Of a DNA stretch of 64,000 nt, positions 34,011-43,884 are shown piece by piece. The position numbers were made by a program, and so were the translations under genes. The notes under the pieces were generated by a model. It saw only the letters and a program-made list of their open reading frames with translations, was not told where the DNA came from and searched no databases. Each line of letters opens with the position of its first letter. Position 1 is the first letter of the stretch. The stretch is from an uncultured Treponema sp. (lineage in GTDB: Bacteria; Spirochaetota; Spirochaetia; Treponematales; Treponemataceae), in assembly GCA_947165895.1 (NCBI GenBank), contig CAMVCB010000006.1:186001-250000 (forward strand), in the 5' to 3' direction.

Positions 34011-34730
34011 TTACATTCTGTCGTAACCGCGGTCGCCGAAGTTCAGGCAGCAGCCAAGGTAAATCTTTACGTCAGCAGTTCCTGCTCCAAAACCGTCACC
34101 GCTTGAGCTTGAACCTGAACCTTTTGTTCCGTAAGCACCAAAACCGGCACCAAGACCGATGATAGCACCATAATCAATACCAAGGTGGAAGCCGTCAACA
34201 TTCAAAAGCCATGAACGGCCGCCAACATTTACGTCAAATCTGAATAAATCAAATTCTGCTATTGTTCGTTTGATAGAAGTTGTTCCTATTTTAATATCTT
34301 CACTTTCAAATACGAAAAGGTTGAAGCCTAAGGTAGGGCGGATGAAAAGAGAGAATGGATTTGCAAATGTAATGCGGAAGGCAGGTCCAACTCCAAGGCC
34401 AAGGTTTATACCATTACCTGAAAATGAGGTTGTATTGCCGTTTGTTTTAACTTCAGCTTTATTGAAAAAGTCAAGGTTGAGGCAAAGGCTTAAACCGGCA
34501 TCAAATTTGCTTTCTCTATGTCCAAAGTAGAAAGTTACATTGTCTTCAAAACCGAATGCAAACGGCTGTGTGATGTCTGTTTTTAATTTTTTTCCTGTTG
34601 AGTCTTCGTCAATGTTTTCTGTAGCCATTACTTTTGCCAGGGTGCCGTACATATTTACGTCAAGCTCAATGTTTGCAAAGGCGAAGCTTGAAGCAAGTAA
34701 AAGACCTGCTGCGATTAGTAATTTTTTCAT
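34011..34730 (-). CDS. small outer-membrane beta-barrel protein
   Basis: 239 residues. Signal peptide MKKLLIAAGLLLASSFAFA, then repeated amphipathic strands with aromatic ends (VTFYFGHRESKFDAGLSLCLNLDFF, INLGLGVGPAFRITFANPFSLFIRPTLGFN). A Gly/Ser-rich loop precedes the last strand. Composition and length suit spirochete outer-membrane barrels of unknown role. Divergently oriented from the lipoprotein operon. Confidence 0.75.
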   Translation of the reverse strand: MKKLLIAAGLLLASSFAFANIELDVNMYGTLAKVMATENIDEDSTGKKLKTDITQPFAFGFEDNVTFYFGHRESKFDAGLSLCLNLDFFNKAEVKTNGNTTSFSGNGINLGLGVGPAFRITFANPFSLFIRPTLGFNLFVFESEDIKIGTTSIKRTIAEFDLFRFDVNVGGRSWLLNVDGFHLGIDYGAIIGLGAGFGAYGTKGSGSSSSGDGFGAGTADVKIYLGCCLNFGDRGYDRM

Positions 34731-35007
34731 TTATAACTCCTTGTTAGTTTTTTATAATAATGAAGTAGTCTGATATTATTGTCAAGGTAAAAAAAAGATT
34801 CAAATAATTAATTTTTTAGCCTTTTCTGAAAGCTCTTCGTATAATTTTGCAGATAATGTGCAGAAGGTTCGTTTATGGATAACAACAGGTTATATTGTTA
34901 ATTTGATGATAGTATATTATTATTGTAGAATAGAAATTTTTTTTCTTTCTATAATATAAATCGAATTAATCAATAATACCTGGAGATCCTTAAAATAAGG
35001 AGGCTTT
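34731..35007. promoter_or_regulatory. divergent promoter region
   Basis: A 277-bp AT-rich gap between divergent genes. TATAATA-like boxes occur near 34,953 (toward the lipoproteins). AAGGAGG precedes the 35,008 start. No palindrome stands out. Confidence 0.45.
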
Positions 35008-36903
35008 ATGAAAAAATATTATATTTTTATTTCAGCTTTATTTGTTTTTGCTTTGTTTTCGTGTAGTACTTCCTTCGGGGAGGGGGGTAACTATCCTTCT
35101 GTAGAGGAAAATCCTTCTTCTGCTCCTGCAGAAAATATTCCATTCCAACCGGTTGTTACACCTTTAAGGGTAACAAATCTTGCCTTTAACAGCCTTGACT
35201 GCAAATTACAGGCAGATGTAAACACGGCTGACGGGCAAAAAATCACAGTCAGCTGTAACGGCTTGTCGCAGACTGCTGTTGCAAAAAATAAAAAAATTTC
35301 CCTTACATTTGAAACTCCTTTTTACAAAGGAATTAAAGGCGGCAAAGCTTATGAGGTAAAATTTTCTGCCGACGGATATTATGATGCAAGTGAAAAGATA
35401 GGTTACTGGCCAAAGGTAATTTGCAGGGCCAGGGCAAAAGGCGAAGTTAATGTATACTGCGGTGGAAATAATAATTTTGTAGCTCCTGAAATAGCTTTGG
35501 AAAATTATGATTCTGATTCCGTTGTCATCCAGCAGTCTTTTAATGTTTATTCTAATTTTGCAAATAATAATCTTTTAGGAAGTGGAAGTGCAGACGGCTG
35601 GACTCTTGATAATGTAAAAGCCTTTTTGATGAATAAAGAGAACGTCGGAAAATCCGTTCTTATAACTTCCGTTGTTACACCTTCCAACGGCGATTCAAAT
35701 CTAAAAGAGACTATAAGTGTTGTTTATCACTGTAAGTATGAAGAAGAGGCAGCTCTTGTTCAGATAAACAAAGATTACGAGCGTTATGAAGCCCTTCTTT
35801 ACAAAGAATTGTATAATTACGATTCAGAATCAGCCGGTGGTAATGTAAGTTTCCAGTGGCAGCTTAAGAATAATGACGGCTCTTATTCTGACATTGAAGG
35901 AGCAGTAGACAAGGTTTTCAGGCTTACAAGTTCAAACGCGCCTTCCTTATTAAATGGTTATATTCGCGTAAAAGTTACCCAGAAGTTTGAAAATCCTTCT
36001 AAAGAAGATCTTACACTTTATTCTGATCAATATTTAGTTTCCCATTCAATCAAAGAAGCTCAGGTTTACTATAATGGCGAACTTTACGAAGGTAATACTT
36101 TTGATGCTAAAAAGGTTTGCGGAAAGGTAAGTGATGAGCTTGGAAACTGGCATGATATTAATTCTGATGATTTATATTTAATTTCTGAACTTGACGTAGA
36201 AGACTATTATCTGGCTAAAGCTTCAAAGACTTTCAGAATTCAGATTGACAGTTCCGACTTCTATATGGATGTTCTGGATGTTTTTGCTACGGTTCGTCAG
36301 GTTTTGAAATCAGAGAACCTGCCAAAATTAAAAACTGCTTCCGGTTCAGTTGAATCTGGCCTTGCAGAATTTGAAAGCATAAACTCAGATCTTGAAGTAT
36401 CTTATGACGGCGGCGCAACTTTTGAAGATTTTCCTGTCAATGAATTTGTAGTTCCGGAAAACAAAATCCTTTATTTGAGAAAAAGGTCAAGCGGAACTCC
36501 TAACACAGAAGGTTATAAAAAGGAAAGTGAAGTCTGTCAGCTTATTGTAAAGGATGAAAATATCGGAAAGAAAACAAGCGGCGACGGTCTTATTGATGGA
36601 ATTTCCCTTCCGACACTTACAATGCTGAAATCGGAAGAAAACGGCATTGTCCGTATCACTGCAAAACTTGATATCCGTGATCCTGAAGAATATGACTGGA
36701 AATATGACTGGCTCTTTAGCGATGCTCCTCTTTCTGAATGGAGCGGAAAGGGCGTATCTATTAAAAATAATGCTCTTGTTATTGATACATCAAAGCTTGG
36801 TAAAGATACTTACCAGATTTACTGCCAGGTAAGCATAACCCGGCGGTCAACATCTTATGATTTTGTGACGGTTTCTGCTCAGATTCCGCTTGCTGTTTAC
36901 TAA
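35008..36903 (+). CDS. large lipoprotein with Ig-like domains
   Basis: 631 residues. Signal peptide with lipobox ALFSCSTS (acylated Cys about 20), then a Pro/Ser/Glu linker. Several beta-sandwich-like segments follow: VTNLAFNSLDCKLQADVNTADGQKITV, NVSFQWQLKNNDGSYSDIEGA, GYIRVKVTQKF, and a C-terminal YDWKYDWLFSDAPLSEWSGKG. No enzymatic motif is seen. It probably sits on the periplasmic side or the surface. It forms an operon with the PA-like lipoprotein 12 bases downstream and may act with it. Confidence 0.75.
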   Translation: MKKYYIFISALFVFALFSCSTSFGEGGNYPSVEENPSSAPAENIPFQPVVTPLRVTNLAFNSLDCKLQADVNTADGQKITVSCNGLSQTAVAKNKKISLTFETPFYKGIKGGKAYEVKFSADGYYDASEKIGYWPKVICRARAKGEVNVYCGGNNNFVAPEIALENYDSDSVVIQQSFNVYSNFANNNLLGSGSADGWTLDNVKAFLMNKENVGKSVLITSVVTPSNGDSNLKETISVVYHCKYEEEAALVQINKDYERYEALLYKELYNYDSESAGGNVSFQWQLKNNDGSYSDIEGAVDKVFRLTSSNAPSLLNGYIRVKVTQKFENPSKEDLTLYSDQYLVSHSIKEAQVYYNGELYEGNTFDAKKVCGKVSDELGNWHDINSDDLYLISELDVEDYYLAKASKTFRIQIDSSDFYMDVLDVFATVRQVLKSENLPKLKTASGSVESGLAEFESINSDLEVSYDGGATFEDFPVNEFVVPENKILYLRKRSSGTPNTEGYKKESEVCQLIVKDENIGKKTSGDGLIDGISLPTLTMLKSEENGIVRITAKLDIRDPEEYDWKYDWLFSDAPLSEWSGKGVSIKNNALVIDTSKLGKDTYQIYCQVSITRRSTSYDFVTVSAQIPLAVY

Positions 36904-36915
36904 AAGGAGGCTATT

Positions 36916-39900
36916 ATGAAAAAATTAATCTTTATTTTTGCATCAGCTTTTTTGATTTTTTCTTCATGTTCAAACCTTTTGAATGAGTCAGATATGAATA
37001 ATCCTGCTTCCGGACAGACTTCTAATAATGAAAGTGAGTCGGAAGAAGTCCTGCTTAAAGTGAATTTTGATGAGAATTCTTCAAACCGTACAGCCCTGCC
37101 TGATGTGTCGGTCAAAAAATTCAACTACATTTCCCTGATGTATGTTAATGACGGGCAGGATTATAGCTCCGGTTACACAATGGTGGGAAACTGGGAAAGT
37201 GCAGACCAGATGAGGAATGCGACACTTCCATTTAAGGTCGGTACTTATTATTTTACCCTTACTGCAGTTTACAATGAAGTTGTTCTTGAAGAAACAAAGC
37301 AGTACACAATCAAAAAAGGTTCTAATTCACTTTCTTTTACTCCAAAACTTGCATCGCTTTCCTTTGAGTTCAAGGGGAAGGGAAATGTGAATGTTGCTCT
37401 CCGCTATAATACAGATAACGTCAAGAAGGTTACCGCAGGTTTATATACAACTGAAGGTAATCGTCTTGCCGGTTATAATGATGAGCCTCTTGTAACTGAA
37501 AGCGGTGGAAATGTATGTTATAAAAAGGAAAATGTTCCTGGCGGAAGCTACATTGTGGTTTTTAAGTTTTATGCTGATGATGCATGTACACAGCTGCTTG
37601 GTACTTACCGCGAATATGCTTCCATAGTAAACGGACTTACAAGTTCAAGTGAATGTGTGCTTGATTCCGTAGGAAGTCTCTTTAATATTAATTATGAGCT
37701 TGACGGCGGTGCTTTTGCCGATGGTGTAAATAGACCTGGTTCTTATACAAGACGAATGGAAAGGGTAACGCTTCCGCTTTATACAGAAACTACGGATGCG
37801 AATGGAAATATTACTTCACGAAGCATTTATAAAAATGGTTATACATTTGACGGCTGGTATGATAATGCTGATTTTTCCGGCTCTCCTGTTACAGAAATTC
37901 CTTCCGGCAGCACTGGTGACAAGACTTTCTATGCTAAATGGATTAAAAATGTAATAATTACCTTCTCAGCAAGTGAGGGAAGCTTTACTACATCGAACCC
38001 TTCTCAGACTGTTTCAACTGGTAAAACTGTATGCCTGGAATTGGCAAATCGTCTGGGTATAAATAATGGAAAGAAACCCTTTAAGGGCTGGACAAAAACA
38101 ACAGGCTCCAGTGTAGTAGATTATAAAGATGGTGCTGAAATTACAGTTAATGATAATATTACTCTTTATGCTGTATGGGGAGTAAGTGAAATAAATCCTA
38201 CTGATTCAAATGATATAGCAGATTATGATAAAGACGGTATTTCTGACTGGCAGGAAATTTATGTTCATCATACTGACCCGGCTTCAGCAGATACCGACGG
38301 CGACGGCTGGACTGATTTTGAAGAGCTGAGCCTTTATAACCGCAATACAAATGTTTTTAATCCTCTTATTGCAGATGTTCCAAACATTGAAGTGAAAATG
38401 GTTGGAATGCCTTCTGTAAAATACAATTATTCTTTGTCTAGTGGTAAGAGTGAATCAGAATCAAAATCATTTAGTGAGGGGCATACAGGAAGTTCTTCTG
38501 CAAGTTCAAGTAATACATCTTCATTCTCTGAAACTTCCGGCTGGTCTGAATCCTTGCAGGTCGGTGCTGAATGGGGGCTTGAAACTAAAAAACATTTGAA
38601 TTTTACAGTGACAGCGGAACAAAGCAAAACTAAGGGTGACAGCTATACTTATGGAAAAAGTGAAAGTGCCGGCTGGGCAAAAAACTGGTCTAACGGCAAG
38701 TCAAAGTCATCTTCAAGCGGAAAGAATTTAACAGATGCTGACCTTTCTGTAAATGTAGTGTTTAAGAATCCCGGCAATATTGCCTATGCTGTAGAAGATA
38801 TTACCCTGGCTTTGTACAGAATTTCAAACAATACGGCAAGTAAAAAGGTTTTTGTAAAGAATTTTTCTATTGATGATAAAAAAGTCTTTACCCTGGCTGC
38901 AGGAACTGAAAGCGGTGTATATAGTCTTTCTGCAAAGTTAAATTTACAGGATGCAGAGAACTTCTTTAAATTTTCAAACGGTTTTATTGTAGAAATTTCC
39001 GGCTATAAAATTACTTTGCAAAAAGCCAACCAGTATGCAAATGATTTTACAGAAGCCCTTACACAAGTTCGGGCAAAAACTGCATCTGTATATATTGATT
39101 TTGGAAATGAAAGCAGCATTGCTCCCCGCACTTACAATGTTTCTGTAAAAAATAAATATAATCCTGCTGCTAATAATACGACAGACCTTTATAGTGAGGT
39201 TTCTCTTAAAGACGTTCTGGATAATATTCTGCATATGCAGGCGGGGATTGATTATACACTGACGTCCGATGGAGGAATTAATTCAATTTATACTGTCAGT
39301 AATTCAGGCAGTAGCAAAACAGGTGGCTGGTATCTTTCTCATAAATATACCGATCAAAGCGGTAAAAGAATTGGTAATGTATATGTGCCTTATCCAACTG
39401 GTCAAAGTACATTAACTCCTGATATTTCTAACATCAAAATTAATGCAGGTGATACAATTTCTCTTGTCTATTCTTTTGATAAAGATGAGGACGGGGTTCC
39501 TTTGAATGAAGAACTTATTTACGGAACCGATGACAATAAGAAAGATACGGATGATGATGGAATTGAAGACTTTTATGAAATATACGGCTGGGATAAGACC
39601 AAAACGAATATGAACCATCTTGATGCTAAATATGATGGCAAAAAAGTTTGTACAAATCCTGTTAATGCAGATACTGATGGTGATGACCTTTGGGATTATA
39701 AGGAGCCGGAAAAGACTGCAGCTGATGCTAACACAAAGGATACAGATCCTGTTGTTCCTGCTTCAAGTGGAAATGCTGATTTAGCCGTTTTTAAGTATTC
39801 TTTATCAAAGGGCAATGGCTGGGAAAATGCTCCTGCTCGTGTTCATGAGGGAACAGCTTCTTATGATACAGATGTAGATGTGTCCACAGACAGTGACACA

Positions 39901-41094
39901 ATTTATCTTGATGTTCAGTCTGCAAAAAGTCTTGCAAAAATAGAGGTTGAAACTAAATATCATGATGTTACTACTCCACGCATGGATCCTACTAAGGAGA
40001 CCAGCTGGTTGAGTACAACACCAATTCCTCTTGATTGTGGAAATAATATGATTAAAGTAAAGTGTACAGCCCCTGATGGACAAACAGCAATTGAGAAATA
40101 TTTTAATGTATCGTCAAAGTTTCCGGATCTCAAAAATTTTGACGCAGTAAGCAGGAAGTTTGGCGGAGGAGAAGTTACATTCACCTGGACCTCTTATACA
40201 GATAATCGTGCAGCCAGTGAAAAAAACGGAGGCTACTATCTTATTGGTTGCAAAGAAAGCAGACTGCAGGTAGACAGAAAGCTTGCCATTAATGAGATTT
40301 CAACAAGTAACGTAGACATTGATGTTTCAAATAGAAAAAATTCGGATACCTTTGGTGTTAAAGTGGATGCTTCTGACCTGGCAGCTGGACGTTATATACT
40401 AAAAGATCTTGCAGCCAATACAAATTACTGCTTCTATCTGTATGCCTATTCAAATTCTCATAATCCTAATTTGTTTGCTTATCAGCTGCTTGCATCAAAG
40501 GCTGTAAAGACTGCTGTTACGGAACAGGGAACCCTTACTTTCTACGCCCATTATGTAAATGCCTATGAAGATCAGGACGGAGGAAGCGATCCTAAATATT
40601 ACTGGTCTTTCCACGAAAGCCAGAACGATAATCTGCCAAAATGGGGTCTTTCATCTATGGACGTGGCCTGCAGCGACAAATTAAATGAATTTGATGATGA
40701 TGATGACAAATATTATTGTTTTGGTCAGAAGCACATGCATAAGGCTAACCACGGACCGGATAAGTTTTCTGACTGTACAAAAAAACTGACAAAAGCAGTT
40801 CCTCGTAATAAAGATTATGAATTTACTGTAAGCTGGAAAGTTTCTGAGTATGACCCGGGTTCTGCAGATGACGATGTTGGTACTTATGAGGCAATTTTTA
40901 AATACTCACAAGAAAATGATACCTGGACAATTATTTATGGACCTGGAGTAATGTATTATAACTGGATGAAAGCCAATTATCAGCCTTGGACTAAAACAAT
41001 AACAACTGGCCAGAGAACTGATGGTTTTATATGGGGCATATATAACAAAAGCTGTGGTGAAGTTGAGCTCCATCTGGATATTGGCTGGGAGTAA
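36916..41094 (+). CDS. giant lipoprotein with InlB-type repeats, calcium motifs and a protective-antigen-like region
   Basis: 1392 residues. Signal peptide with lipobox FSSCSN. Two InlB B-repeat-like units: about 255-345 (INYELDGGAF to GYTFDGWYDN and TFYAKW) and 345-425 (FKGWTKTTG to TLYAVWG). Thrombospondin-type-3 motifs lie at about 436-475 (DYDKDGISDWQEI, DTDGDGWTDFEEL) and about 855-935 (DEDGVPLNEE, DTDDDGIEDFYE, DTDGDDLWDYKEP). Between them a Ser-rich segment (about 508-608) leads into LSVNVVFKNPGNIAYAVEDI, which by eye parallels anthrax protective antigen domain 2. A fibronectin-III-like region (about 1068-1205) and an unrecognised C-terminal domain follow. Likely a surface or secreted-form protein. 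Confidence 0.8.
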   Translation: MKKLIFIFASAFLIFSSCSNLLNESDMNNPASGQTSNNESESEEVLLKVNFDENSSNRTALPDVSVKKFNYISLMYVNDGQDYSSGYTMVGNWESADQMRNATLPFKVGTYYFTLTAVYNEVVLEETKQYTIKKGSNSLSFTPKLASLSFEFKGKGNVNVALRYNTDNVKKVTAGLYTTEGNRLAGYNDEPLVTESGGNVCYKKENVPGGSYIVVFKFYADDACTQLLGTYREYASIVNGLTSSSECVLDSVGSLFNINYELDGGAFADGVNRPGSYTRRMERVTLPLYTETTDANGNITSRSIYKNGYTFDGWYDNADFSGSPVTEIPSGSTGDKTFYAKWIKNVIITFSASEGSFTTSNPSQTVSTGKTVCLELANRLGINNGKKPFKGWTKTTGSSVVDYKDGAEITVNDNITLYAVWGVSEINPTDSNDIADYDKDGISDWQEIYVHHTDPASADTDGDGWTDFEELSLYNRNTNVFNPLIADVPNIEVKMVGMPSVKYNYSLSSGKSESESKSFSEGHTGSSSASSSNTSSFSETSGWSESLQVGAEWGLETKKHLNFTVTAEQSKTKGDSYTYGKSESAGWAKNWSNGKSKSSSSGKNLTDADLSVNVVFKNPGNIAYAVEDITLALYRISNNTASKKVFVKNFSIDDKKVFTLAAGTESGVYSLSAKLNLQDAENFFKFSNGFIVEISGYKITLQKANQYANDFTEALTQVRAKTASVYIDFGNESSIAPRTYNVSVKNKYNPAANNTTDLYSEVSLKDVLDNILHMQAGIDYTLTSDGGINSIYTVSNSGSSKTGGWYLSHKYTDQSGKRIGNVYVPYPTGQSTLTPDISNIKINAGDTISLVYSFDKDEDGVPLNEELIYGTDDNKKDTDDDGIEDFYEIYGWDKTKTNMNHLDAKYDGKKVCTNPVNADTDGDDLWDYKEPEKTAADANTKDTDPVVPASSGNADLAVFKYSLSKGNGWENAPARVHEGTASYDTDVDVSTDSDTIYLDVQSAKSLAKIEVETKYHDVTTPRMDPTKETSWLSTTPIPLDCGNNMIKVKCTAPDGQTAIEKYFNVSSKFPDLKNFDAVSRKFGGGEVTFTWTSYTDNRAASEKNGGYYLIGCKESRLQVDRKLAINEISTSNVDIDVSNRKNSDTFGVKVDASDLAAGRYILKDLAANTNYCFYLYAYSNSHNPNLFAYQLLASKAVKTAVTEQGTLTFYAHYVNAYEDQDGGSDPKYYWSFHESQNDNLPKWGLSSMDVACSDKLNEFDDDDDKYYCFGQKHMHKANHGPDKFSDCTKKLTKAVPRNKDYEFTVSWKVSEYDPGSADDDVGTYEAIFKYSQENDTWTIIYGPGVMYYNWMKANYQPWTKTITTGQRTDGFIWGIYNKSCGEVELHLDIGWE

Positions 41095-41097
41095 AAG

Positions 41098-41134
41098 AAA
41101 AAAGCCGTGGTTTTGATAGACCACGGCTTTTTTC
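41098..41134. terminator. bidirectional terminator between convergent operons
   Basis: AAAAGCCGTGG / CCACGGCTTTTT with a 10-nt loop and A/T runs on both sides; serves the lipoprotein operon and the porin gene. Confidence 0.9.
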
Positions 41135-41154
41135 TTTTTAAGATTAAGTTTTAC

Positions 41155-42852
41155 TTAGAATGAAACTTCTGCGGCTAACTGAACAAAGCTGTTTTTGTGC
41201 CAGAAGCCGAATTCGCTTTCTGATTCATCTTTTGTCCACATTGCAAGTCCGGAACCGATGATTTTGAAGCTTGAAGCCGGTTTGATTGTAACTTTTGGCA
41301 TTACAACTAAATCCTTGTGTTCAAAGCCGTAGAGTGCTGTAACTTCCGGAGCAAGCTTTCCGTTTAAGAAAGATGTTGTGAAGTTTACTACAATCTTATT
41401 GTTTGTGCAGCCTGTTGAAGTGTAGTCAACATCCGGCATGATTGTTCCAGGAATTGTCTTATAAATCTTGTCTTTGTTAAGAATATAAGTTCCTGTTTCC
41501 TGAACGTTGAGGTTTGCATCCCAGAAAGGAAGGTCAATGTCAAAGCCGCCAAGCCACTGGATGGAATTGTTGTGTACCCATGGATCGTCGCCGGCAACGT
41601 CGTCTGTGAGGTTGTAAGCTGCTTCACCGCGCAGGTTGAACTTCCAGAGAATTGTTGAGAATTCAAGGCCGAAAGTCTGCTTGCGGTCGTAGGCAAGGAA
41701 TTTGTCATTGGCGCTGCCTGTTGCAAGGTAATTTGAAACATAGCTTGCCATTGCTGAACCGTTTACTGACGGCTGCTTGTAGTGACCGTAGTAGTAGCTT
41801 ACACCAAGGTCAACCTGTCCTATAGAACCTGTTAAGCGGAGACCACCCTGACCATATTCAAATTTGTTTGTGTCAGGATATACGCCGCCTGCAAGTGAAC
41901 TAGAATTGTTCAGGGCAAGAAGGTAGGCGGTTTCTGTTGCTGTAACATAGCTTCTGAGGGCTGGTTCGATGGATGTTATCTGTCCGTTGTAACCATATTT
42001 TTTTAATGTATCAATATTATCAGATATCAGCTTTTGAATTCCTGCATAAGTTGCATTTGCAGTATCTGCAACTGGAGCTCCTGCTGTAGCGAGTGCAATA
42101 TATTCTGAATATAAAGTATCGAATTTGCTTGCCAGCTTATTTGCTTCTACTTTTGCCTGTGTAATATTTGCCAGATTCTGTGTTGCAGTACTCTTTACAA
42201 CTGAATTCAAAGCCTGTGATTTTGCAGGTGTCCAGACTCCGCTTCCAAAGCGGTCAACCGGCATGATAGGTGTATAAACACCTTCAATCATTACATTTGA
42301 AATTGTTCGGCTGTTTAATGGAAGGGCATAAACTGCACGAATCATCGGTGTAGAGATACGGCGGTCAAGATAATCAGGGATGATAAAGTCTGTGTAGTCA
42401 TCAGCATTGAAGTTATCGATTACATGCAGTTTGTCGCCCTTTCCCCATACAACCTTCATTTTTCCGGCTGTGAGGGTGAGGTTTCCAAGGTAAGCAGAAA
42501 GTGTAAGCTCATCAATTACGTCAATCGGGTGATTTTTGATTGTATCTTCATTTACCTTGAGCTGGAGGTCAGCACCTGCTTTTCCGCCGTCGTAATTAAT
42601 GCCAAGCTTTGCGTTTGGAGTTGCAGTGATTTTTGTGTCACCGATTCCATCAACATCACCTGCCATAAGGTAATCGCGTACGTCAAGTGAAAGGTTTCCG
42701 CTGAATTCAACAGGAAGTGACGAAGAACCGGATGAAGAAGAGCTGTCTGATCCAAAATCATCAAAACCGAAGTCGAAGTCTTCCTGGGCTGCAAGGTTAC
42801 CTGCCAGTGCGGCAGATAGAACTGCAAATGTTAGAATTTTTGTAATTTTCAT
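41155..42852 (-). CDS. outer-membrane porin-like protein of the RND export operon (DUF1302-like)
   Basis: 565 residues. Signal peptide ending NLAAQ, an Asp/Ser-rich N-terminal stretch, then a long beta-barrel with recurring amphipathic strands (SLDVRDYLMAGDVDGIGDTKI, LTLTAGKMKVVWGKGDKLHVIDNFNADDY). The W-G-K-G-D segment and the company of a LolA-like protein and an RND pump match the DUF1302/DUF1329/RND layout known from Gram-negative bacteria. A helical insert (about 215-290) is unusual. AAGGA precedes ATG. Confidence 0.75.
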   Translation of the reverse strand: MKITKILTFAVLSAALAGNLAAQEDFDFGFDDFGSDSSSSSGSSSLPVEFSGNLSLDVRDYLMAGDVDGIGDTKITATPNAKLGINYDGGKAGADLQLKVNEDTIKNHPIDVIDELTLSAYLGNLTLTAGKMKVVWGKGDKLHVIDNFNADDYTDFIIPDYLDRRISTPMIRAVYALPLNSRTISNVMIEGVYTPIMPVDRFGSGVWTPAKSQALNSVVKSTATQNLANITQAKVEANKLASKFDTLYSEYIALATAGAPVADTANATYAGIQKLISDNIDTLKKYGYNGQITSIEPALRSYVTATETAYLLALNNSSSLAGGVYPDTNKFEYGQGGLRLTGSIGQVDLGVSYYYGHYKQPSVNGSAMASYVSNYLATGSANDKFLAYDRKQTFGLEFSTILWKFNLRGEAAYNLTDDVAGDDPWVHNNSIQWLGGFDIDLPFWDANLNVQETGTYILNKDKIYKTIPGTIMPDVDYTSTGCTNNKIVVNFTTSFLNGKLAPEVTALYGFEHKDLVVMPKVTIKPASSFKIIGSGLAMWTKDESESEFGFWHKNSFVQLAAEVSF

Positions 42853-42876
42853 AATAAGTCCTTTTTGTTATTTACT

Positions 42877-42950
42877 TGTTCAGCATAAAAATGGACACTA
42901 AGTGTTTTAGTGCCCTTATGCTGAACATCAACTTCGCTTGTGCGAAGTTG
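42877..42950. other. tandem hairpins between porin and LolA-like genes
   Basis: TGTTCAGCATAA/TTATGCTGAACA (42877-42888/42916-42927) enclosing CACTAA/TTAGTG, then CAACTTCGC/GCGAAGTTG with loop TTGT (42929-42950). Probably a processing or attenuation structure in the operon. Confidence 0.65.
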
Positions 42951-42961
42951 ACATTTAAACG

Positions 42962-43753
42962 TTATTTACCTGTGTTCAAAAAGTTCTGTGTGAAGATTGA
43001 TGCAGGAAGGCCTTTTCCGCCGCCGATTTCGCCGTCTACAAGAACTTTACGGATATCCATAACTGTTTTGTGGCCTGTTTTTACGTTTACAAGTGTGTTA
43101 GTCATTGGAATATCATAGTCACCGTGTTTTTCAATCTTTTCTACTGTCAATGTTTTTACAAGAGCGTCGTTCTTGTCGTACATTTCTGTGTAGATCGGGT
43201 ACATTGTCTTTTTGTCAATCCATGTAAGGCGCCATGCGTACTGGCTTGATTTTGGATCCTTTGGAACTTCTTTGATGTTGTAGCAGTCATATCCGTTTTT
43301 TGTTTCGTCTTTAAGATATGTGTGCTCGTCTTCATCTACATCGCGGGTTGAAAGATCATCGTAAGTTGCATCTGTACCAAGGAATGATTTTGAACCTTCG
43401 CTTGAGTTTACGCGGCGTGATGATTTAAGCTCCGGCAGATAGATGAATTTGTCATCAGGTTTGTTGCCTTCGTTTTCAATCTGGAGGAAGCGGGTTCCTT
43501 TTTTAGAACCGGTTTTAAAGTCCATTACAACTGAAGAAAGGTCATTTTCATGCTTTCCATATTCAATTGCACCCCATTCTTCTTCCTTGTCGCCTGATTT
43601 GCTGTACAAAGAAATAAAAAGCTGTGCCTGTGAGAATTCCGGACGTTTGAAGTCTGCTACGTCTTTCATAATTTTGTAACCTTTTTCGTCAGCAAAAACT
43701 GCTGAAGAAAGAAGCAAAAGTGCGGCGAATGTGCCAAAAAGTGTCTTTTTCAT
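42962..43753 (-). CDS. LolA-like outer-membrane lipoprotein-sorting protein
   Basis: 263 residues. Signal peptide ending SAVFADE, followed by KIMKDVADFKRPEFSQAQ and the recurring edge strands FIYLPELKSSRRVNSSEGSKSFLGTDATYDDL, typical of the LolA_like/DUF1329-type family found beside RND exporters. It probably shuttles a lipid or lipoprotein between pump and porin. TAGGAG precedes ATG. The middle gene of a three-gene unit. Confidence 0.82.
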   Translation of the reverse strand: MKKTLFGTFAALLLLSSAVFADEKGYKIMKDVADFKRPEFSQAQLFISLYSKSGDKEEEWGAIEYGKHENDLSSVVMDFKTGSKKGTRFLQIENEGNKPDDKFIYLPELKSSRRVNSSEGSKSFLGTDATYDDLSTRDVDEDEHTYLKDETKNGYDCYNIKEVPKDPKSSQYAWRLTWIDKKTMYPIYTEMYDKNDALVKTLTVEKIEKHGDYDIPMTNTLVNVKTGHKTVMDIRKVLVDGEIGGGKGLPASIFTQNFLNTGK

Positions 43754-43798
43754 ATGTGTATATCTCCTATAAATATAAATTACAAATATTTGAGTCGG

Positions 43799-43875
43799 CA
43801 GGCAAAGCCTGCCTCTGAGCTGTTTTCTCGATAATCCTAAAATAACCCTTACGGTTTATTTTTTAACGGATTTTC
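43799..43875. other. hairpins between LolA-like and RND genes
   Basis: GGCAGGC/GCCTGCC with loop AAA, and on the minus strand AAATAAACC/GGGTTATTT with loop GTAA bordered by GATAATC/GATTATC. They could reduce expression of the distal genes relative to the pump. Confidence 0.6.
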
Positions 43876-43884
43876 GATTATCAG

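Noticed and set aside
39805..40184. Minus-strand frames inside the giant lipoprotein gene
   Set aside because: Antisense shadows of a strongly coding plus-strand frame, without starts or ribosome-binding sites.
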